Part shown: piece after piece, positions 1-6,850 of the stretch
Layout: the number at the start of each line of letters is the position of its first letter
Position numbering within the stretch: the first letter of the stretch is position 1
Origin: Pseudomonadota bacterium
Lineage (GTDB): Bacteria > Pseudomonadota > Alphaproteobacteria > Caulobacterales > Caulobacteraceae
Length of the DNA stretch: 18,322 nucleotides
Reading direction: 5' to 3'
Assembly: GCA_023434015.1 (NCBI GenBank)
Contig: JAEYTM010000007.1
Location: forward strand, 1 to 18,322
Program-made: the position numbers and the translations under genes
Notes under the pieces: model-generated
What the model was told of the DNA's origin: nothing
What the model saw: only the letters and a program-made list of their open reading frames with translations
The model's database searches: none

Positions 1-1
1 G

Positions 2-448
2 GCCTACCACGCCTTCGTGCGGCCGCTCTCGCAGGCCGAGCGGGACCGGTTCTTCGCTGAGGCCGCCCCGGCCGCCCGGCTCTACGGGGCCGTTGGCGCG
101 CCGACGAGCGAGGCCGGCTTCGAGGCCCAGGCCGCGACCATGCGGCCGAAGCTGGAGCGCTCGGAGGTGGTGTTCGAATTCCTCGATATACTGCGTGAAG
201 CGCCGGCCTTCCCGGCCCCGCTTCGCCCCCTGCAGCGCCTGCTGATCCGCGCCGCCGTGGAGATCACGCCCGCGGACGCCCGCACGATCCTGGGCCTGGG
301 CGCTTCATATGGCCTGAGGTCCTGGGAGAAGCCGCTGGTGCGCGCCGCGGCCCGGATGGCGGATCGTGTGGCCCTGCCGTCGGCGCCGGCGGTCCAGGCC
401 AGCCTGCGCATGGGACGCCCCGCGGACGCGCTGTACCGCAGCGGGTGA
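2..448 (+). CDS. Oxygenase MpaB family (DUF2236) protein, C-terminal part
   Basis: The frame is open from the window edge to a TGA at 446-448, so the gene begins outside the window. A GTG at 17 is in frame but the peptide AYHAFV before it belongs to the conserved family block, so it is not the start. The visible 148 residues (YHAFV, then PLSQAERDRFFAE, FEFLDILREAP and a C-terminal PAVQASLRMGRPADALYR block) match my memory of the C-terminal half of MpaB/latex-clearing-protein-type heme oxygenases (DUF2236). The heme-binding histidine region would lie upstream, so catalytic competence cannot be judged. The substrate is unknown. The gene ends 9 nt before the converging small membrane protein gene, leaving no room for a separate terminator; the gap carries the palindrome GATCGATC (447-454). 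Confidence 0.7.
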   Translation, partial: AYHAFVRPLSQAERDRFFAEAAPAARLYGAVGAPTSEAGFEAQAATMRPKLERSEVVFEFLDILREAPAFPAPLRPLQRLLIRAAVEITPADARTILGLGASYGLRSWEKPLVRAAARMADRVALPSAPAVQASLRMGRPADALYRSG

Positions 449-457
449 TCGATCGCC

Positions 458-673
458 TCAGGCCCTGGGCAGAAGGCAGACCACCAAAGCCATCATGCAG
501 ACGAAGCCGCCCAGTACGAACCGGGTCAGGATCGGTGTGGGCATCGGTTCGCTGGGCTTGAGCTTCAAGGCCTTGAATTGCCGATAGGCCAGGAACTGAA
601 CAACGGCGCCGGCCAGTCCGACGGCGGCTGCGGTGGCCAGCACCGCCGGATGCTGGAGGAACGTGAGGTCCAT
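458..673 (-). CDS. Small two-helix membrane protein, hypothetical
   Basis: This 71-residue protein has two hydrophobic segments (about residues 9-30 and 49-68) joined by a basic, proline-containing loop (RQFKALKLKPSEPMPTP). There is no signal peptide cleavage site and no motif I recognise. Its ATG (673-671) overlaps the stop codon of the 3D-domain gene by one base in a TGATG arrangement, so it is very likely co-transcribed and translationally coupled with that secreted protein. It may be an inner-membrane partner of it, but that rests on position only. It could also be an unrelated small membrane protein. Confidence 0.65.
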   Translation of the reverse strand: MDLTFLQHPAVLATAAAVGLAGAVVQFLAYRQFKALKLKPSEPMPTPILTRFVLGGFVCMMALVVCLLPRA

Positions 674-1152
674 CAGGCGGGGGGGCAGCCCTTGAACTCG
701 CCGACCTTCACCGCCGAGAGGCGGGCGAGGTTGAGGGGCATCAGCGACTTCATCGAGCTGGCGCCCTTGCCGGTGTAGAGGTCGATGCGCGGGCCCTTGA
801 TCGCGCCGCCGACGTCGGAGGCGTACCAGTAGCCGTCGTGAACCTTGCCGTCCGGCATCGGCAGGCCGACGGTGTCCTTGATGAACAGTACGCTGCGGCG
901 CGGGATGAGGTTCTTGTCCACCGCCGCGGTGCGCATCGCCACGACCTTGCAGCCCAGGGAATCGAGCGCGCCAACGCCCTTCGCGCCGGCATGGTAGAGG
1001 GTGGCCTTGACGTTCCAGCCCGCCGCGCCGGGCATGGTGCCGGTGACGACCGACATGATCAGGTCTCCGACCGGATCTTCCGACGCGGCTTGCGCGTTAG
1101 TACCGGCGGCGATCAAGGAGAAAGCGGCCAGGGCGGCGAGGCGGCGACGCAT
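673..1152 (-). CDS. Secreted 3D-domain (MltA/RlpA-like double-psi barrel) protein
   Basis: The 159-residue protein starts with a signal peptide (MRRRLAALAAFSLIAAGTNAQA, likely cleaved after residue 22). The mature part has the hallmarks of a 3D domain: AVDKNLIPRRSVLFI around Asp79, then SDVGGAIKGPRIDLYTG with Asp113 and Asp124. These three aspartates give the family its name. The domain occurs at the C-terminus of MltA lytic transglycosylases and in YocH/RPF-type wall hydrolases, so a role in cutting or binding peptidoglycan in the periplasm is plausible. No MltA N-terminal domain, LysM or SPOR domain is present, so the domain stands alone. Two cysteines (68 and 156) could form a disulfide. 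An AAGGAG ribosome binding site (1159-1164) sits 6 nt before the ATG. The next gene starts inside its stop codon. Confidence 0.7.
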   Translation of the reverse strand: MRRRLAALAAFSLIAAGTNAQAASEDPVGDLIMSVVTGTMPGAAGWNVKATLYHAGAKGVGALDSLGCKVVAMRTAAVDKNLIPRRSVLFIKDTVGLPMPDGKVHDGYWYASDVGGAIKGPRIDLYTGKGASSMKSLMPLNLARLSAVKVGEFKGCPPA

Positions 1153-1185
1153 ACGGCGCTCCTTCGACGTTGGACTGGTGGCTGT

Positions 1186-1214
1186 TTCCTAGCCGGACTC
1201 CCTCGTTCGGGCAA
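1186..1214 (-). promoter_or_regulatory. Candidate housekeeping promoter of the 3D-domain gene
   Basis: On the minus strand a TTGCCCG element (1214-1208) is followed after 14 nt by GCTAGGAA (1193-1186). This is close to the Caulobacter sigma-73 consensus TTGACGS-N10-14-GCTANAWC. It would start a transcript about 30 nt upstream of the ATG, just ahead of the AAGGAG site. This is a motif match only. Confidence 0.35.
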
Positions 1215-1270
1215 CCCGAGGCGGCGCGGCTCTTCGACCCTGCAGCAAATCTGATCGCATCCTGGACGGC

Positions 1271-1294
1271 GCCGGCTTGCATTCGCCGGCTTTT
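1271..1294 (+). terminator. Terminator-like hairpin in the GST leader
   Basis: GCCGGC (1271-1276), an 8-nt loop, and a second GCCGGC (1285-1290) form a 6-bp GC-only stem followed by TTTT (1291-1294). That is the shape of a weak intrinsic terminator or attenuator on the plus strand. It lies about 40 nt before the likely GST start, with no plus-strand gene upstream for it to terminate. It could be an attenuator or simply GC-rich chance. Confidence 0.3.
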
Positions 1295-1331
1295 CGCCGC
1301 CCTGATGCGGCGGGGCCGCAGGGGGCATGCA

Positions 1332-1925
1332 GTGAAGATCTACGGGGATTCCCGGTCGGGGAACTGCCAGAAGGTCGCCTGGACGGCGCGCCTGCTGAAG
1401 CGGCCTTTCGAATGGATCGAGGTCGACGTCATGAGCGGCGCGACCCGCACGCCCGAATTCCTGGCGATGAACCCGGCCGGCCAGGTCCCCATGGTGGAGC
1501 TCGACGACGGGCGGACGCTGGCGCAGTCCAACGCCATCATCCTGCATCTCGCCGAGGGTTCCGACCTCGTGCCGGCGGATGCCTACGATCGCGCGCGGAT
1601 GATGGAGTGGCTGTTCTGGGAGCAGTACAGCCACGAGCCTTATGTCGCGGTGGCCCGCTTCCAGGTCCATTTCCTGGGCAAGGCGGTCTCGGACCTCGAG
1701 CCGCGGCTGGTCGAGCGGGCGCGGGGCGCGCTCGCCCGGTTGAACGAAGCGCTGGAGACCCAGCCCTTCCTGGTCGGCGCCCGACCGACGCTCGCCGACC
1801 TGTCGCTGGTCGCCTATACGCGCCTCGCACACGAAGGGGGCTTCGACCTGGCCGACCATCCCCGTGTGAAAGCCTGGGTCGCGCGGGTGGAGGGCGCCCT
1901 GGAGATCGCGCCGGTCGTGCGGTGA
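1332..1925 (+). CDS. Glutathione S-transferase family protein
   Basis: A 197-residue GST-like protein, expected in the cytoplasm. The N-terminal thioredoxin fold is clear: KIYGDSRSGNCQKVAW with candidate catalytic Ser7/Ser9, then NPAGQVPMVELDDG with the cis-proline at VPM, and LAQSNAIILHLAEG, where a Gln-Ser pair replaces the commoner Glu-Ser glutathione contact. The C-terminal helical domain follows (RMMEWLFWEQYSHEPYVAV; FLVGARPTLADLSLVAYTR with the usual N-capping Asp; HPRVKAWVARVE). I chose the GTG at 1332 because GGGGG lies 6 nt upstream and the fold begins immediately after it. The in-frame ATG at 1305 would add nine basic residues with no homology. The physiological substrate cannot be told from sequence. 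It is divergent from the 3D-domain gene across a 179-nt spacer. Confidence 0.85.
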   Translation: MKIYGDSRSGNCQKVAWTARLLKRPFEWIEVDVMSGATRTPEFLAMNPAGQVPMVELDDGRTLAQSNAIILHLAEGSDLVPADAYDRARMMEWLFWEQYSHEPYVAVARFQVHFLGKAVSDLEPRLVERARGALARLNEALETQPFLVGARPTLADLSLVAYTRLAHEGGFDLADHPRVKAWVARVEGALEIAPVVR

Positions 1926-1987
1926 AGCTTTTGCTACGGGGCGAGGGCGCGCTTGCCATCGAGGGGCGAAGCCCGGCAAATCGCGCC

Positions 1988-2995
1988 ATGACGCGCATCA
2001 TCTCACTCGCCCTGGCCGCCGCCATCGCCGCCGCGCCGGGCGCCGCCTTCGCCTGGGGCAACGCCGGCCACCGCATGCTGGGCGAGGCCGCCATGCGCGC
2101 CTTGCCGTCAGAGGTCCCCGCCTTTCTGCGGACGCGCCACGCGATCATCGAGGTGGGCGAGCTGTCCCGCGAGCCGGACCGCTCCAAGGGCGCCGGCCGT
2201 ATCCACGACCAGGATCGGGACCCGGCGCACTTCGTGGACCTCGGCGAGGACGGCAGGATCCTCGGAGGCCCGCCTTTCCTGCCGCTGCCGCCCACGCGCG
2301 CGGAGTACGAGAAGGGGCTGCAGGCGGCCGGCATCGACAGCTGGAAGGCCGGCTATCTGCAATATGCGATGATCGACCGGAAGCAGCAGCTGGCCCAGGA
2401 TTTCGCCTATTGGCGGGTGCTGAAGGCGGCGGAATCGAACCGCGCCTGGCGGGCCAACCGGGCCTGGTTCAAGGCCGATCGCATCCGGCGCGAGGGGTTG
2501 ATCCTGAAGGCGCTCGGCGAGCTCTCCCACTTCATCGGCGACGGCAGCCAGCCGCTGCACGTCAGCATCCATTACAACGGCTGGGGCGACTATCCGAACC
2601 CGCAGAGCTATTCGACGGCCCGTCTGCACGGACCGTTCGAGAGCGAACTGGTGAAGACCTCCGTCGTTCCGGCGGCGGTCGAGGCGGCGGTCGCGCCGCT
2701 GAGGCTCTGCGACTGCTCGTTCGAACAGCGCACCACCGACTATCTGTCGGCCAGCGGCGCCCTGGTGATCCCGTTCTACGAGCTGGAGAAGGCTGGCGGC
2801 CTGGCCCCCGGCGACCCGCGCGGGCCGGCGTTCGCCACCGAGCGGCTCGCCGCCGGCGCCAGCGAGCTGCGCGACGCGGTGGTCGAGGCCTGGCGGGCGA
2901 GCGCCACGGCCAAGGTGGGCTGGCGGCCCGTCGCCGTCGCCGACGTCCTGGCCGGCAAGGTCGACCCCTATCCCAACCTCTACGGGATCGACTGA
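1988..2995 (+). CDS. Secreted S1/P1-type zinc nuclease
   Basis: 335 residues with a signal peptide ending AAFA, so the mature protein begins with Trp23, as required in this family where the N-terminal Trp binds zinc. Zinc ligands can be placed by the nuclease P1 pattern: Trp23, His28 (WGNAGH), probably Asp64, His81 (AHFVDL), then His181, Asp185 and His191 (SHFIGDGSQPLH) and His214. The last ligand position is Glu218 (HGPFES) where P1/S1 nucleases carry Asp (HxxWD); the H-to-H spacing of 23 residues is nuclease-like. The family cuts single-stranded DNA/RNA and removes 3' phosphates, here presumably in the periplasm for nucleotide scavenging. A zinc phospholipase C activity is an alternative within the superfamily. 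It follows the GST gene by 62 nt. The Nudix gene starts on its stop codon. Confidence 0.85.
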   Translation: MTRIISLALAAAIAAAPGAAFAWGNAGHRMLGEAAMRALPSEVPAFLRTRHAIIEVGELSREPDRSKGAGRIHDQDRDPAHFVDLGEDGRILGGPPFLPLPPTRAEYEKGLQAAGIDSWKAGYLQYAMIDRKQQLAQDFAYWRVLKAAESNRAWRANRAWFKADRIRREGLILKALGELSHFIGDGSQPLHVSIHYNGWGDYPNPQSYSTARLHGPFESELVKTSVVPAAVEAAVAPLRLCDCSFEQRTTDYLSASGALVIPFYELEKAGGLAPGDPRGPAFATERLAAGASELRDAVVEAWRASATAKVGWRPVAVADVLAGKVDPYPNLYGID

Positions 2996-3450
2996 TGACC
3001 GCGCCACAGTTCGGCGATCCGCAGCCGGGTCGGAGCCATGCCGATCGGCCCGCCGCCTTCGGCATCGCCGTGCGGGACGGCGAGATCGCCCTGGTCCGGG
3101 TTCAGAAGACCGACCACCCGCCCTGGCTCGACCTGCCAGGCGGGGCCCTAGATCCCGGCGAGACCGCCGCCCAGGCCGTGGTCCGCGAGTTCGGGGAGGA
3201 AACGGGCCTGCGGGTGGCCATCGGCGCCGAGTTCGCCCGGGCCGACCAGTTCTTCGTCAACACCAGGGGCGTGGCGCTGAACAACCGCGCCGCCTTCTTC
3301 ACCCTGACGGTGGAAGGGCACGACCCGCGTCTCAAGATCGAGGACGACCACACCCTGGTATGGATGGCCCCCGGGGCGGCGCTGGCGGCTCTGCGGCACG
3401 ACGCCCATGCCTGGGCGGTGACGGCCTGGCTGCGACGCGCGACGCGCTGA
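2995..3450 (+). CDS. Nudix hydrolase
   Basis: 151 residues. A complete Nudix box G-x5-E-x7-REFGEETGL runs from Gly50 to Leu72 (Glu65, Glu68 and Glu69 as metal ligands), inside the usual alpha/beta fold (AFGIAVRDGEIALVRV before it, NNRAAFFTLTVEG after it). These enzymes hydrolyse nucleoside diphosphates linked to another group; the exact substrate cannot be read from the box. Its ATG overlaps the nuclease stop by one base (TGATG), so the two are translationally coupled. A pairing of extracytoplasmic nucleic-acid degradation with cytoplasmic nucleotide clean-up is conceivable but unproven. Confidence 0.9.
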   Translation: MTAPQFGDPQPGRSHADRPAAFGIAVRDGEIALVRVQKTDHPPWLDLPGGALDPGETAAQAVVREFGEETGLRVAIGAEFARADQFFVNTRGVALNNRAAFFTLTVEGHDPRLKIEDDHTLVWMAPGAALAALRHDAHAWAVTAWLRRATR

Positions 3451-3475
3451 GCGGTGGTTTTCGCCTCCTGGGGGT

Positions 3476-3521
3476 TTGCGCGACGGGGTCCGAACCGCTA
3501 GTGCGGACCCGGTTTCCGGAG
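3476..3521 (+). promoter_or_regulatory. folD promoter candidate with overlapping inverted repeat, and its RBS
   Basis: TTGCGCG (3476-3482), a 14-nt spacer and GCTAGTGC (3497-3504) resemble the Caulobacter-type housekeeping promoter. An exact 7-bp inverted repeat, GGGTCCG (3486-3492) and CGGACCC (3504-3510), is centred on the -10-like element with an 11-nt gap, and a smaller CCGC/GCGG repeat (3495-3498 and 3503-3506) lies inside it. This could be an operator for a dimeric repressor. GGAGG at 3517-3521 is the folD ribosome binding site, 5 nt before the ATG. No T-run follows the repeat, so it does not look like a terminator of the Nudix gene. Confidence 0.35.
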
Positions 3522-3526
3522 GCCCC

Positions 3527-4432
3527 ATGTCCGAGCTAGCAGCTACCGCCAGGATCATCGACGGCAAGATCTACGCCGAGCGTCTGCGCGCCGAGGTGGC
3601 GCACGAGGTGGCGCGGCTGAAGGCGGACTACGGCCTGCAGCCGGGCCTCGCCGTCGTGCTGGTGGGCGACGACCCGGCCAGCCAGATCTATGTGCGCTCG
3701 AAGGGCGAGCACTCCCTGGCGGCCGGCATGCATTCGACCACCCACCGGCTGCCCGCCGACGCGGCCCAGGCCGACCTGCTGCGGCTGGTGGGCGAGCTCA
3801 ACGCCGATCCCGCCATCCATGGCATCCTGGTGCAGCTTCCGCTCCCGAAGCACCTGGACGAAGGGGCGGTGCTGGCCGCGATCAGCCCGGAGAAGGACGT
3901 CGACGGCCTGCACGTGGTCAACGCCGGGCGCCTGGCCAGCGGCCAGCCGGCGCTGATCCCCTGCACGCCGCTGGGCTGCATGATCATGCTGCGCGAGGCC
4001 GTGGGGGACCTGTCCGGCCTGCGGGCCGTCGTGGTCGGTCGCTCCGTGCTCGTCGGCCGCCCGATCGCCCAGCTTCTGCTGCAGGCGGACTGCACCGTCA
4101 CCATCGCCCACTCCCGCACCCGCGACCTGCCGGCCGTCTGCCGCGAGGCCGATATCCTGGTGGCGGCCGTCGGCCGCCCGCGGATGATCAAGGGCGACTG
4201 GATCAAGCGGGGCGCCGCGGTGATCGACGTCGGCATCAACCGCGTACCGTTCGACGATCCGGTAAAGGCGGCGGCCGGCCGCACCAAGGTCGTCGGCGAC
4301 GTCGATTTCAAGGAGGCCAGCCAGGTGGCTGGCTGGATCACACCGGTGCCGGGCGGCGTCGGCCTGATGACCGTCGCCGTCCTGTTGCAGAACACCGTCA
4401 CCGCCGCCAGGCGGCAGGCGGGCCTCGACTAG
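3527..4432 (+). CDS. folD: Bifunctional methylenetetrahydrofolate dehydrogenase / methenyltetrahydrofolate cyclohydrolase
   Basis: FolD interconverts 5,10-methylene- and 10-formyl-tetrahydrofolate using NADP in the cytoplasm, supplying one-carbon units for purines and formyl-Met. The 301 residues match the family's usual length of about 290-300. Visible motifs are SQIYVRSK with catalytic Tyr55 and Lys59, VQLPLP with Gln103, PEKDVDGLH with Asp124, the dinucleotide-binding GRSVLVGRP (171-179), AHSRT (195-199), DVGIN, and the C-terminal TPVPGGVGLMT. In that last motif Leu280 replaces the usual Pro of GVGPMT. The ATG is fixed by GGAGG 5 nt upstream. The stop TAG (4430-4432) lies inside a CTAG tetramer that also supplies the stop of the converging lipoprotein gene, so the two genes overlap by 4 nt tail to tail. 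Confidence 0.97.
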   Translation: MSELAATARIIDGKIYAERLRAEVAHEVARLKADYGLQPGLAVVLVGDDPASQIYVRSKGEHSLAAGMHSTTHRLPADAAQADLLRLVGELNADPAIHGILVQLPLPKHLDEGAVLAAISPEKDVDGLHVVNAGRLASGQPALIPCTPLGCMIMLREAVGDLSGLRAVVVGRSVLVGRPIAQLLLQADCTVTIAHSRTRDLPAVCREADILVAAVGRPRMIKGDWIKRGAAVIDVGINRVPFDDPVKAAAGRTKVVGDVDFKEASQVAGWITPVPGGVGLMTVAVLLQNTVTAARRQAGLD

Positions 4433-5064
4433 AGCGGAACCGCCTGGGCGTTGGTCCAGGCCACCACCTGCTGCAGCACCTCGGCCGTCGCCTCGTCATA
4501 GGCGGACACGAAGGCGCCGACCCGGTTGTCGCCCGCCCGGACGCTGGATTCGAAAATCTGTTCAGCCACGACGGCGTGGTCCTGGTTGCGGGTCAGGGTG
4601 GCGCGCACCCGCACGACGACGGTGGGCGCGGCGTCCGGCCCGTGGTCGTAGCGGGTTTCGAAGTTGCGCACGTCGGTCCGCAGGGCATAGGCCGCCGGGG
4701 CCCGTTCGCCGCGCGACACCAGCCTGACCGGGCCCGGCGCCGCCTCGAAGGCGTTCACCAGCGCCTGATCGAACAGGACGGTCGCCGGCGCCACCCAGCG
4801 GCTGCGGGCGACATAGGCGGCGCGCTCGTCGGTGACGGTGAGGATGCGGTCGCCCGCGGCTTCACGCTGGAAGCTGCCGACGGTCCGGAAGACGCCGACC
4901 CGCGCGCCGGGCGCCGTCGGCCCCGCGGCCTCGGCGACGGGCGCCTGGCCGAAACGGTAGAGCAGGGCGGGCTTGCTCTTCGGCAGCAGGGAGATGCAGC
5001 CGCTCAGCGCCACGGCGCAGGCGGCGACCAGCGCCAGGCGAAGGACATTGGCGGGGCGGGTCAT
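4429..5064 (-). CDS. ABC-type transport auxiliary lipoprotein (PqiC/DUF330-like), last gene of the mla-like operon
   Basis: 211 residues with a lipoprotein signal: a hydrophobic stretch ending in LSGC (lipobox, Cys about residue 22), giving an acylated periplasmic protein. The body (PALLYRFG, VGVFRTVGSFQREAAGDRILT, AAYVARSRWVAPATVLFDQAL, then DVRNFETRYDHGPDAAPTVVVRVRATLTR) fits the ABC_trans_aux/PqiC family that accompanies MCE transporters. Its ATG overlaps the mlaD stop in an ATGA (5061-5064). It probably contacts the MlaD-like MCE protein or the outer membrane and helps lipid shuttling, by analogy with PqiC and LetAB/Pqi systems. No MlaC-type soluble carrier gene is adjacent. Confidence 0.8.
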   Translation of the reverse strand: MTRPANVLRLALVAACAVALSGCISLLPKSKPALLYRFGQAPVAEAAGPTAPGARVGVFRTVGSFQREAAGDRILTVTDERAAYVARSRWVAPATVLFDQALVNAFEAAPGPVRLVSRGERAPAAYALRTDVRNFETRYDHGPDAAPTVVVRVRATLTRNQDHAVVAEQIFESSVRAGDNRVGAFVSAYDEATAEVLQQVVAWTNAQAVPL

Positions 5065-6023
5065 GGCTTCACCTTCAGTTCTTCGGCGGGCGCCTTGCCG
5101 ATCGCGCCGGTGGGGCTCGACTGGATGTCGTTGGCCAGTCGCTCCAGCGCTTCGGCCGCGCTCTGCAGCTGGATCACCGAGGCGGTGATCTGGGGCAGGC
5201 CGGTGGTGGCGAAATCGGAAGTCGGCGCGCGCAGGGCGGTGATCATGGCCCGCGCCTCCTGGGCGGTGGCCTTGGCCTCTTCGGCGGCGTCGGCGACGTT
5301 CTTCATGGTCCGGCGGCCGTCGGTGTCGACCAGCTGGCGGCCCGACTGGGCGAGGGCGGCCAGTTCCGCCGCCGCGGTATCGATCCGCTGCAGGGCGCTC
5401 TGGGCGTCGGCGATGATCGACTTGCGCTCGCGCAGTTCGGCGGTCACCGCCTGGGCGTCGGAGATCGCCGCGGTGAAGCCCTTGATGTTCTGGTCCGACA
5501 GCACCCGGTTGACCCGGTCCAGCGCCTCGATGGTGCGGGTCAGCACCGTGCCGCCGCCCTCCAGCAGGTCGGACAGGGCGCTGCGCTGGCTGCGGATGAT
5601 CGGAATGCAGTCGCCGATCCCGCGACGCTCGCACCGCTCCTTCTCCGCCTCCTTCAGCAGAGGCCGCGAGGGGGTGCCGGCGGTGATCTGGACGTAGTTC
5701 ACGCCGGTGATGCCCTGGGGCTCCAGGGTGGCGTAGGAGTCGACGCGGATCGGCACCTCGGCGCTGACCCGCGCGCGGGCGATCACCCGGCTCGGATTGG
5801 TGCGGTCGAGGGCGATCTTGGTGACCTCGCCGACCTTGATGCCGTTGAAATGGACCTCGCCGCCCTGGTTGAGGCCGCGCACCGGCCCCTGGAAGACGAT
5901 GTCGTAGAGGTCGTTCTCCTGGCTGAACTGGACCCGCGCCAGCCAGATCGCGAAGACGCTGAGGCCGATCACCAGGATCACGGTCGACAGGCCCACCAGG
6001 GCGTAGTTGGCGTTCTTTTCCAT
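5061..6023 (-). CDS. mlaD: MlaD-type MCE-domain lipid transport protein
   Basis: 320 residues. One N-terminal membrane helix (about 8-30, ALVGLSTVILVIGLSVFAIWLA) is followed by the MCE domain (about 38-120): YDIVFQGPVRGLNQGGEVHFNGIKVGEV and ATLEPQGITGVNYVQI are characteristic. The C-terminal part (about 150-300) is helical and alanine/glutamate rich, suggesting the long helices that form a channel in MCE hexamers. A cysteine pair sits in KERCERRGIGDCIP. I chose the ATG at 6023 because the helix starts directly after it and it overlaps the ATPase stop by one base (TGATG); the longer in-frame extension overlaps the ATPase gene and is not conserved-looking. At 320 residues it is longer than E. 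coli MlaD (about 180) and resembles the alphaproteobacterial type. Confidence 0.9.
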   Translation of the reverse strand: MEKNANYALVGLSTVILVIGLSVFAIWLARVQFSQENDLYDIVFQGPVRGLNQGGEVHFNGIKVGEVTKIALDRTNPSRVIARARVSAEVPIRVDSYATLEPQGITGVNYVQITAGTPSRPLLKEAEKERCERRGIGDCIPIIRSQRSALSDLLEGGGTVLTRTIEALDRVNRVLSDQNIKGFTAAISDAQAVTAELRERKSIIADAQSALQRIDTAAAELAALAQSGRQLVDTDGRRTMKNVADAAEEAKATAQEARAMITALRAPTSDFATTGLPQITASVIQLQSAAEALERLANDIQSSPTGAIGKAPAEELKVKP

Positions 6024-6850
6024 CAGGCTTCCGTCCTCGCCCGCGATGCGACGGCCCGGCCACGCGGGCCCAGGAAATATTCCTGGATCCATGGGTGGTC
6101 CGACTTTTCGAGCACCTGCACGGGATCGACCGCGACCACCTTCTTGTCGGCCAGCACCGCCACGCGGTCGGTGATCTCATACAGGGTGTCGAGGTCGTGG
6201 GTGATCATGAATACCGTGAGGTCGAGGCTGTCGGACAGGTCTCTGATCAGTTCGTCGAAGGCCGCCGCGCCGATCGGGTCCAGGCCGGCGGTCGGCTCGT
6301 CCAGGAACAGCAGCTCCGGATCGAGCGCAAGCGCCCGCGCCAGGCCAGCGCGCTTGCGCATGCCGCCGGAGAGTTCCGAGGGTTTCAGCACGCCGGCGTC
6401 CGGGCGCAGCCCGACCAGGGCGATCTTCAGGTCGGCCAGTTCGGCGATCTCCTTGCGCGACATGCGGGTATGTTCGTGCATGGGCGCGGCGATGTTCTCG
6501 CGAACGGTGAGGTTGGAGAACAGGGCGCCCTGCTGGAAGAGGACGCCCCAGCGGCGGTTGATCGCGCTCCAGCGGCGGCGCGAGGCCCGTTCGATATCCT
6601 GGCCGAACACCCGCACGACGCCGTCCTGGGGATTGCGCAGCCCGATGATGGTGTTGAGCAGCACCGACTTGCCGGACCCGGAGCCGCCGACCACGCCCAG
6701 CACCTCGCCGCGCTCGACGGTCAGGTCGAGGCCGTCGTGCACGACATGGTCGCCGAAGGCATTGACCAGGCCGCGGACCTCGATCGCCGGCCCCTCGCTG
6801 TCGAGCAGCTCGTCGTCGGTGAGGTCGTCTTCGTCGATGACCTCGCTCAC
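6023..6850 (-). CDS. mlaF: MlaF-type ABC transporter ATP-binding protein
   Basis: 275 residues with all ABC motifs: Walker A GGSGSGKS (55-62), Q-loop LFQQGALF (104-111), signature LSGGMRKRAGLARAL (160-174), Walker B LLFLDEPTAGLDP (180-192) and the switch His218 in MITHDLD. The GM in LSGGM and the QQGALF Q-loop are typical of the MlaF/Ttg2A subfamily, which powers phospholipid movement between membranes at the cytoplasmic face of MlaE. The first 20 residues are strongly acidic (SEVIDEDDLTDDELLDSEG) and are additional to the ABC core. The start is GTG, overlapping the mlaE stop in GTGA (6847-6850). Confidence 0.92.
   Translation of the reverse strand: MSEVIDEDDLTDDELLDSEGPAIEVRGLVNAFGDHVVHDGLDLTVERGEVLGVVGGSGSGKSVLLNTIIGLRNPQDGVVRVFGQDIERASRRRWSAINRRWGVLFQQGALFSNLTVRENIAAPMHEHTRMSRKEIAELADLKIALVGLRPDAGVLKPSELSGGMRKRAGLARALALDPELLFLDEPTAGLDPIGAAAFDELIRDLSDSLDLTVFMITHDLDTLYEITDRVAVLADKKVVAVDPVQVLEKSDHPWIQEYFLGPRGRAVASRARTEA

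Noticed and set aside
5065..6180. Upstream in-frame extension of the auxiliary lipoprotein gene
   Set aside because: It is an out-of-frame shadow of mlaD and mlaF; the lipoprotein signal starts at 5064 with an ATGA overlap.
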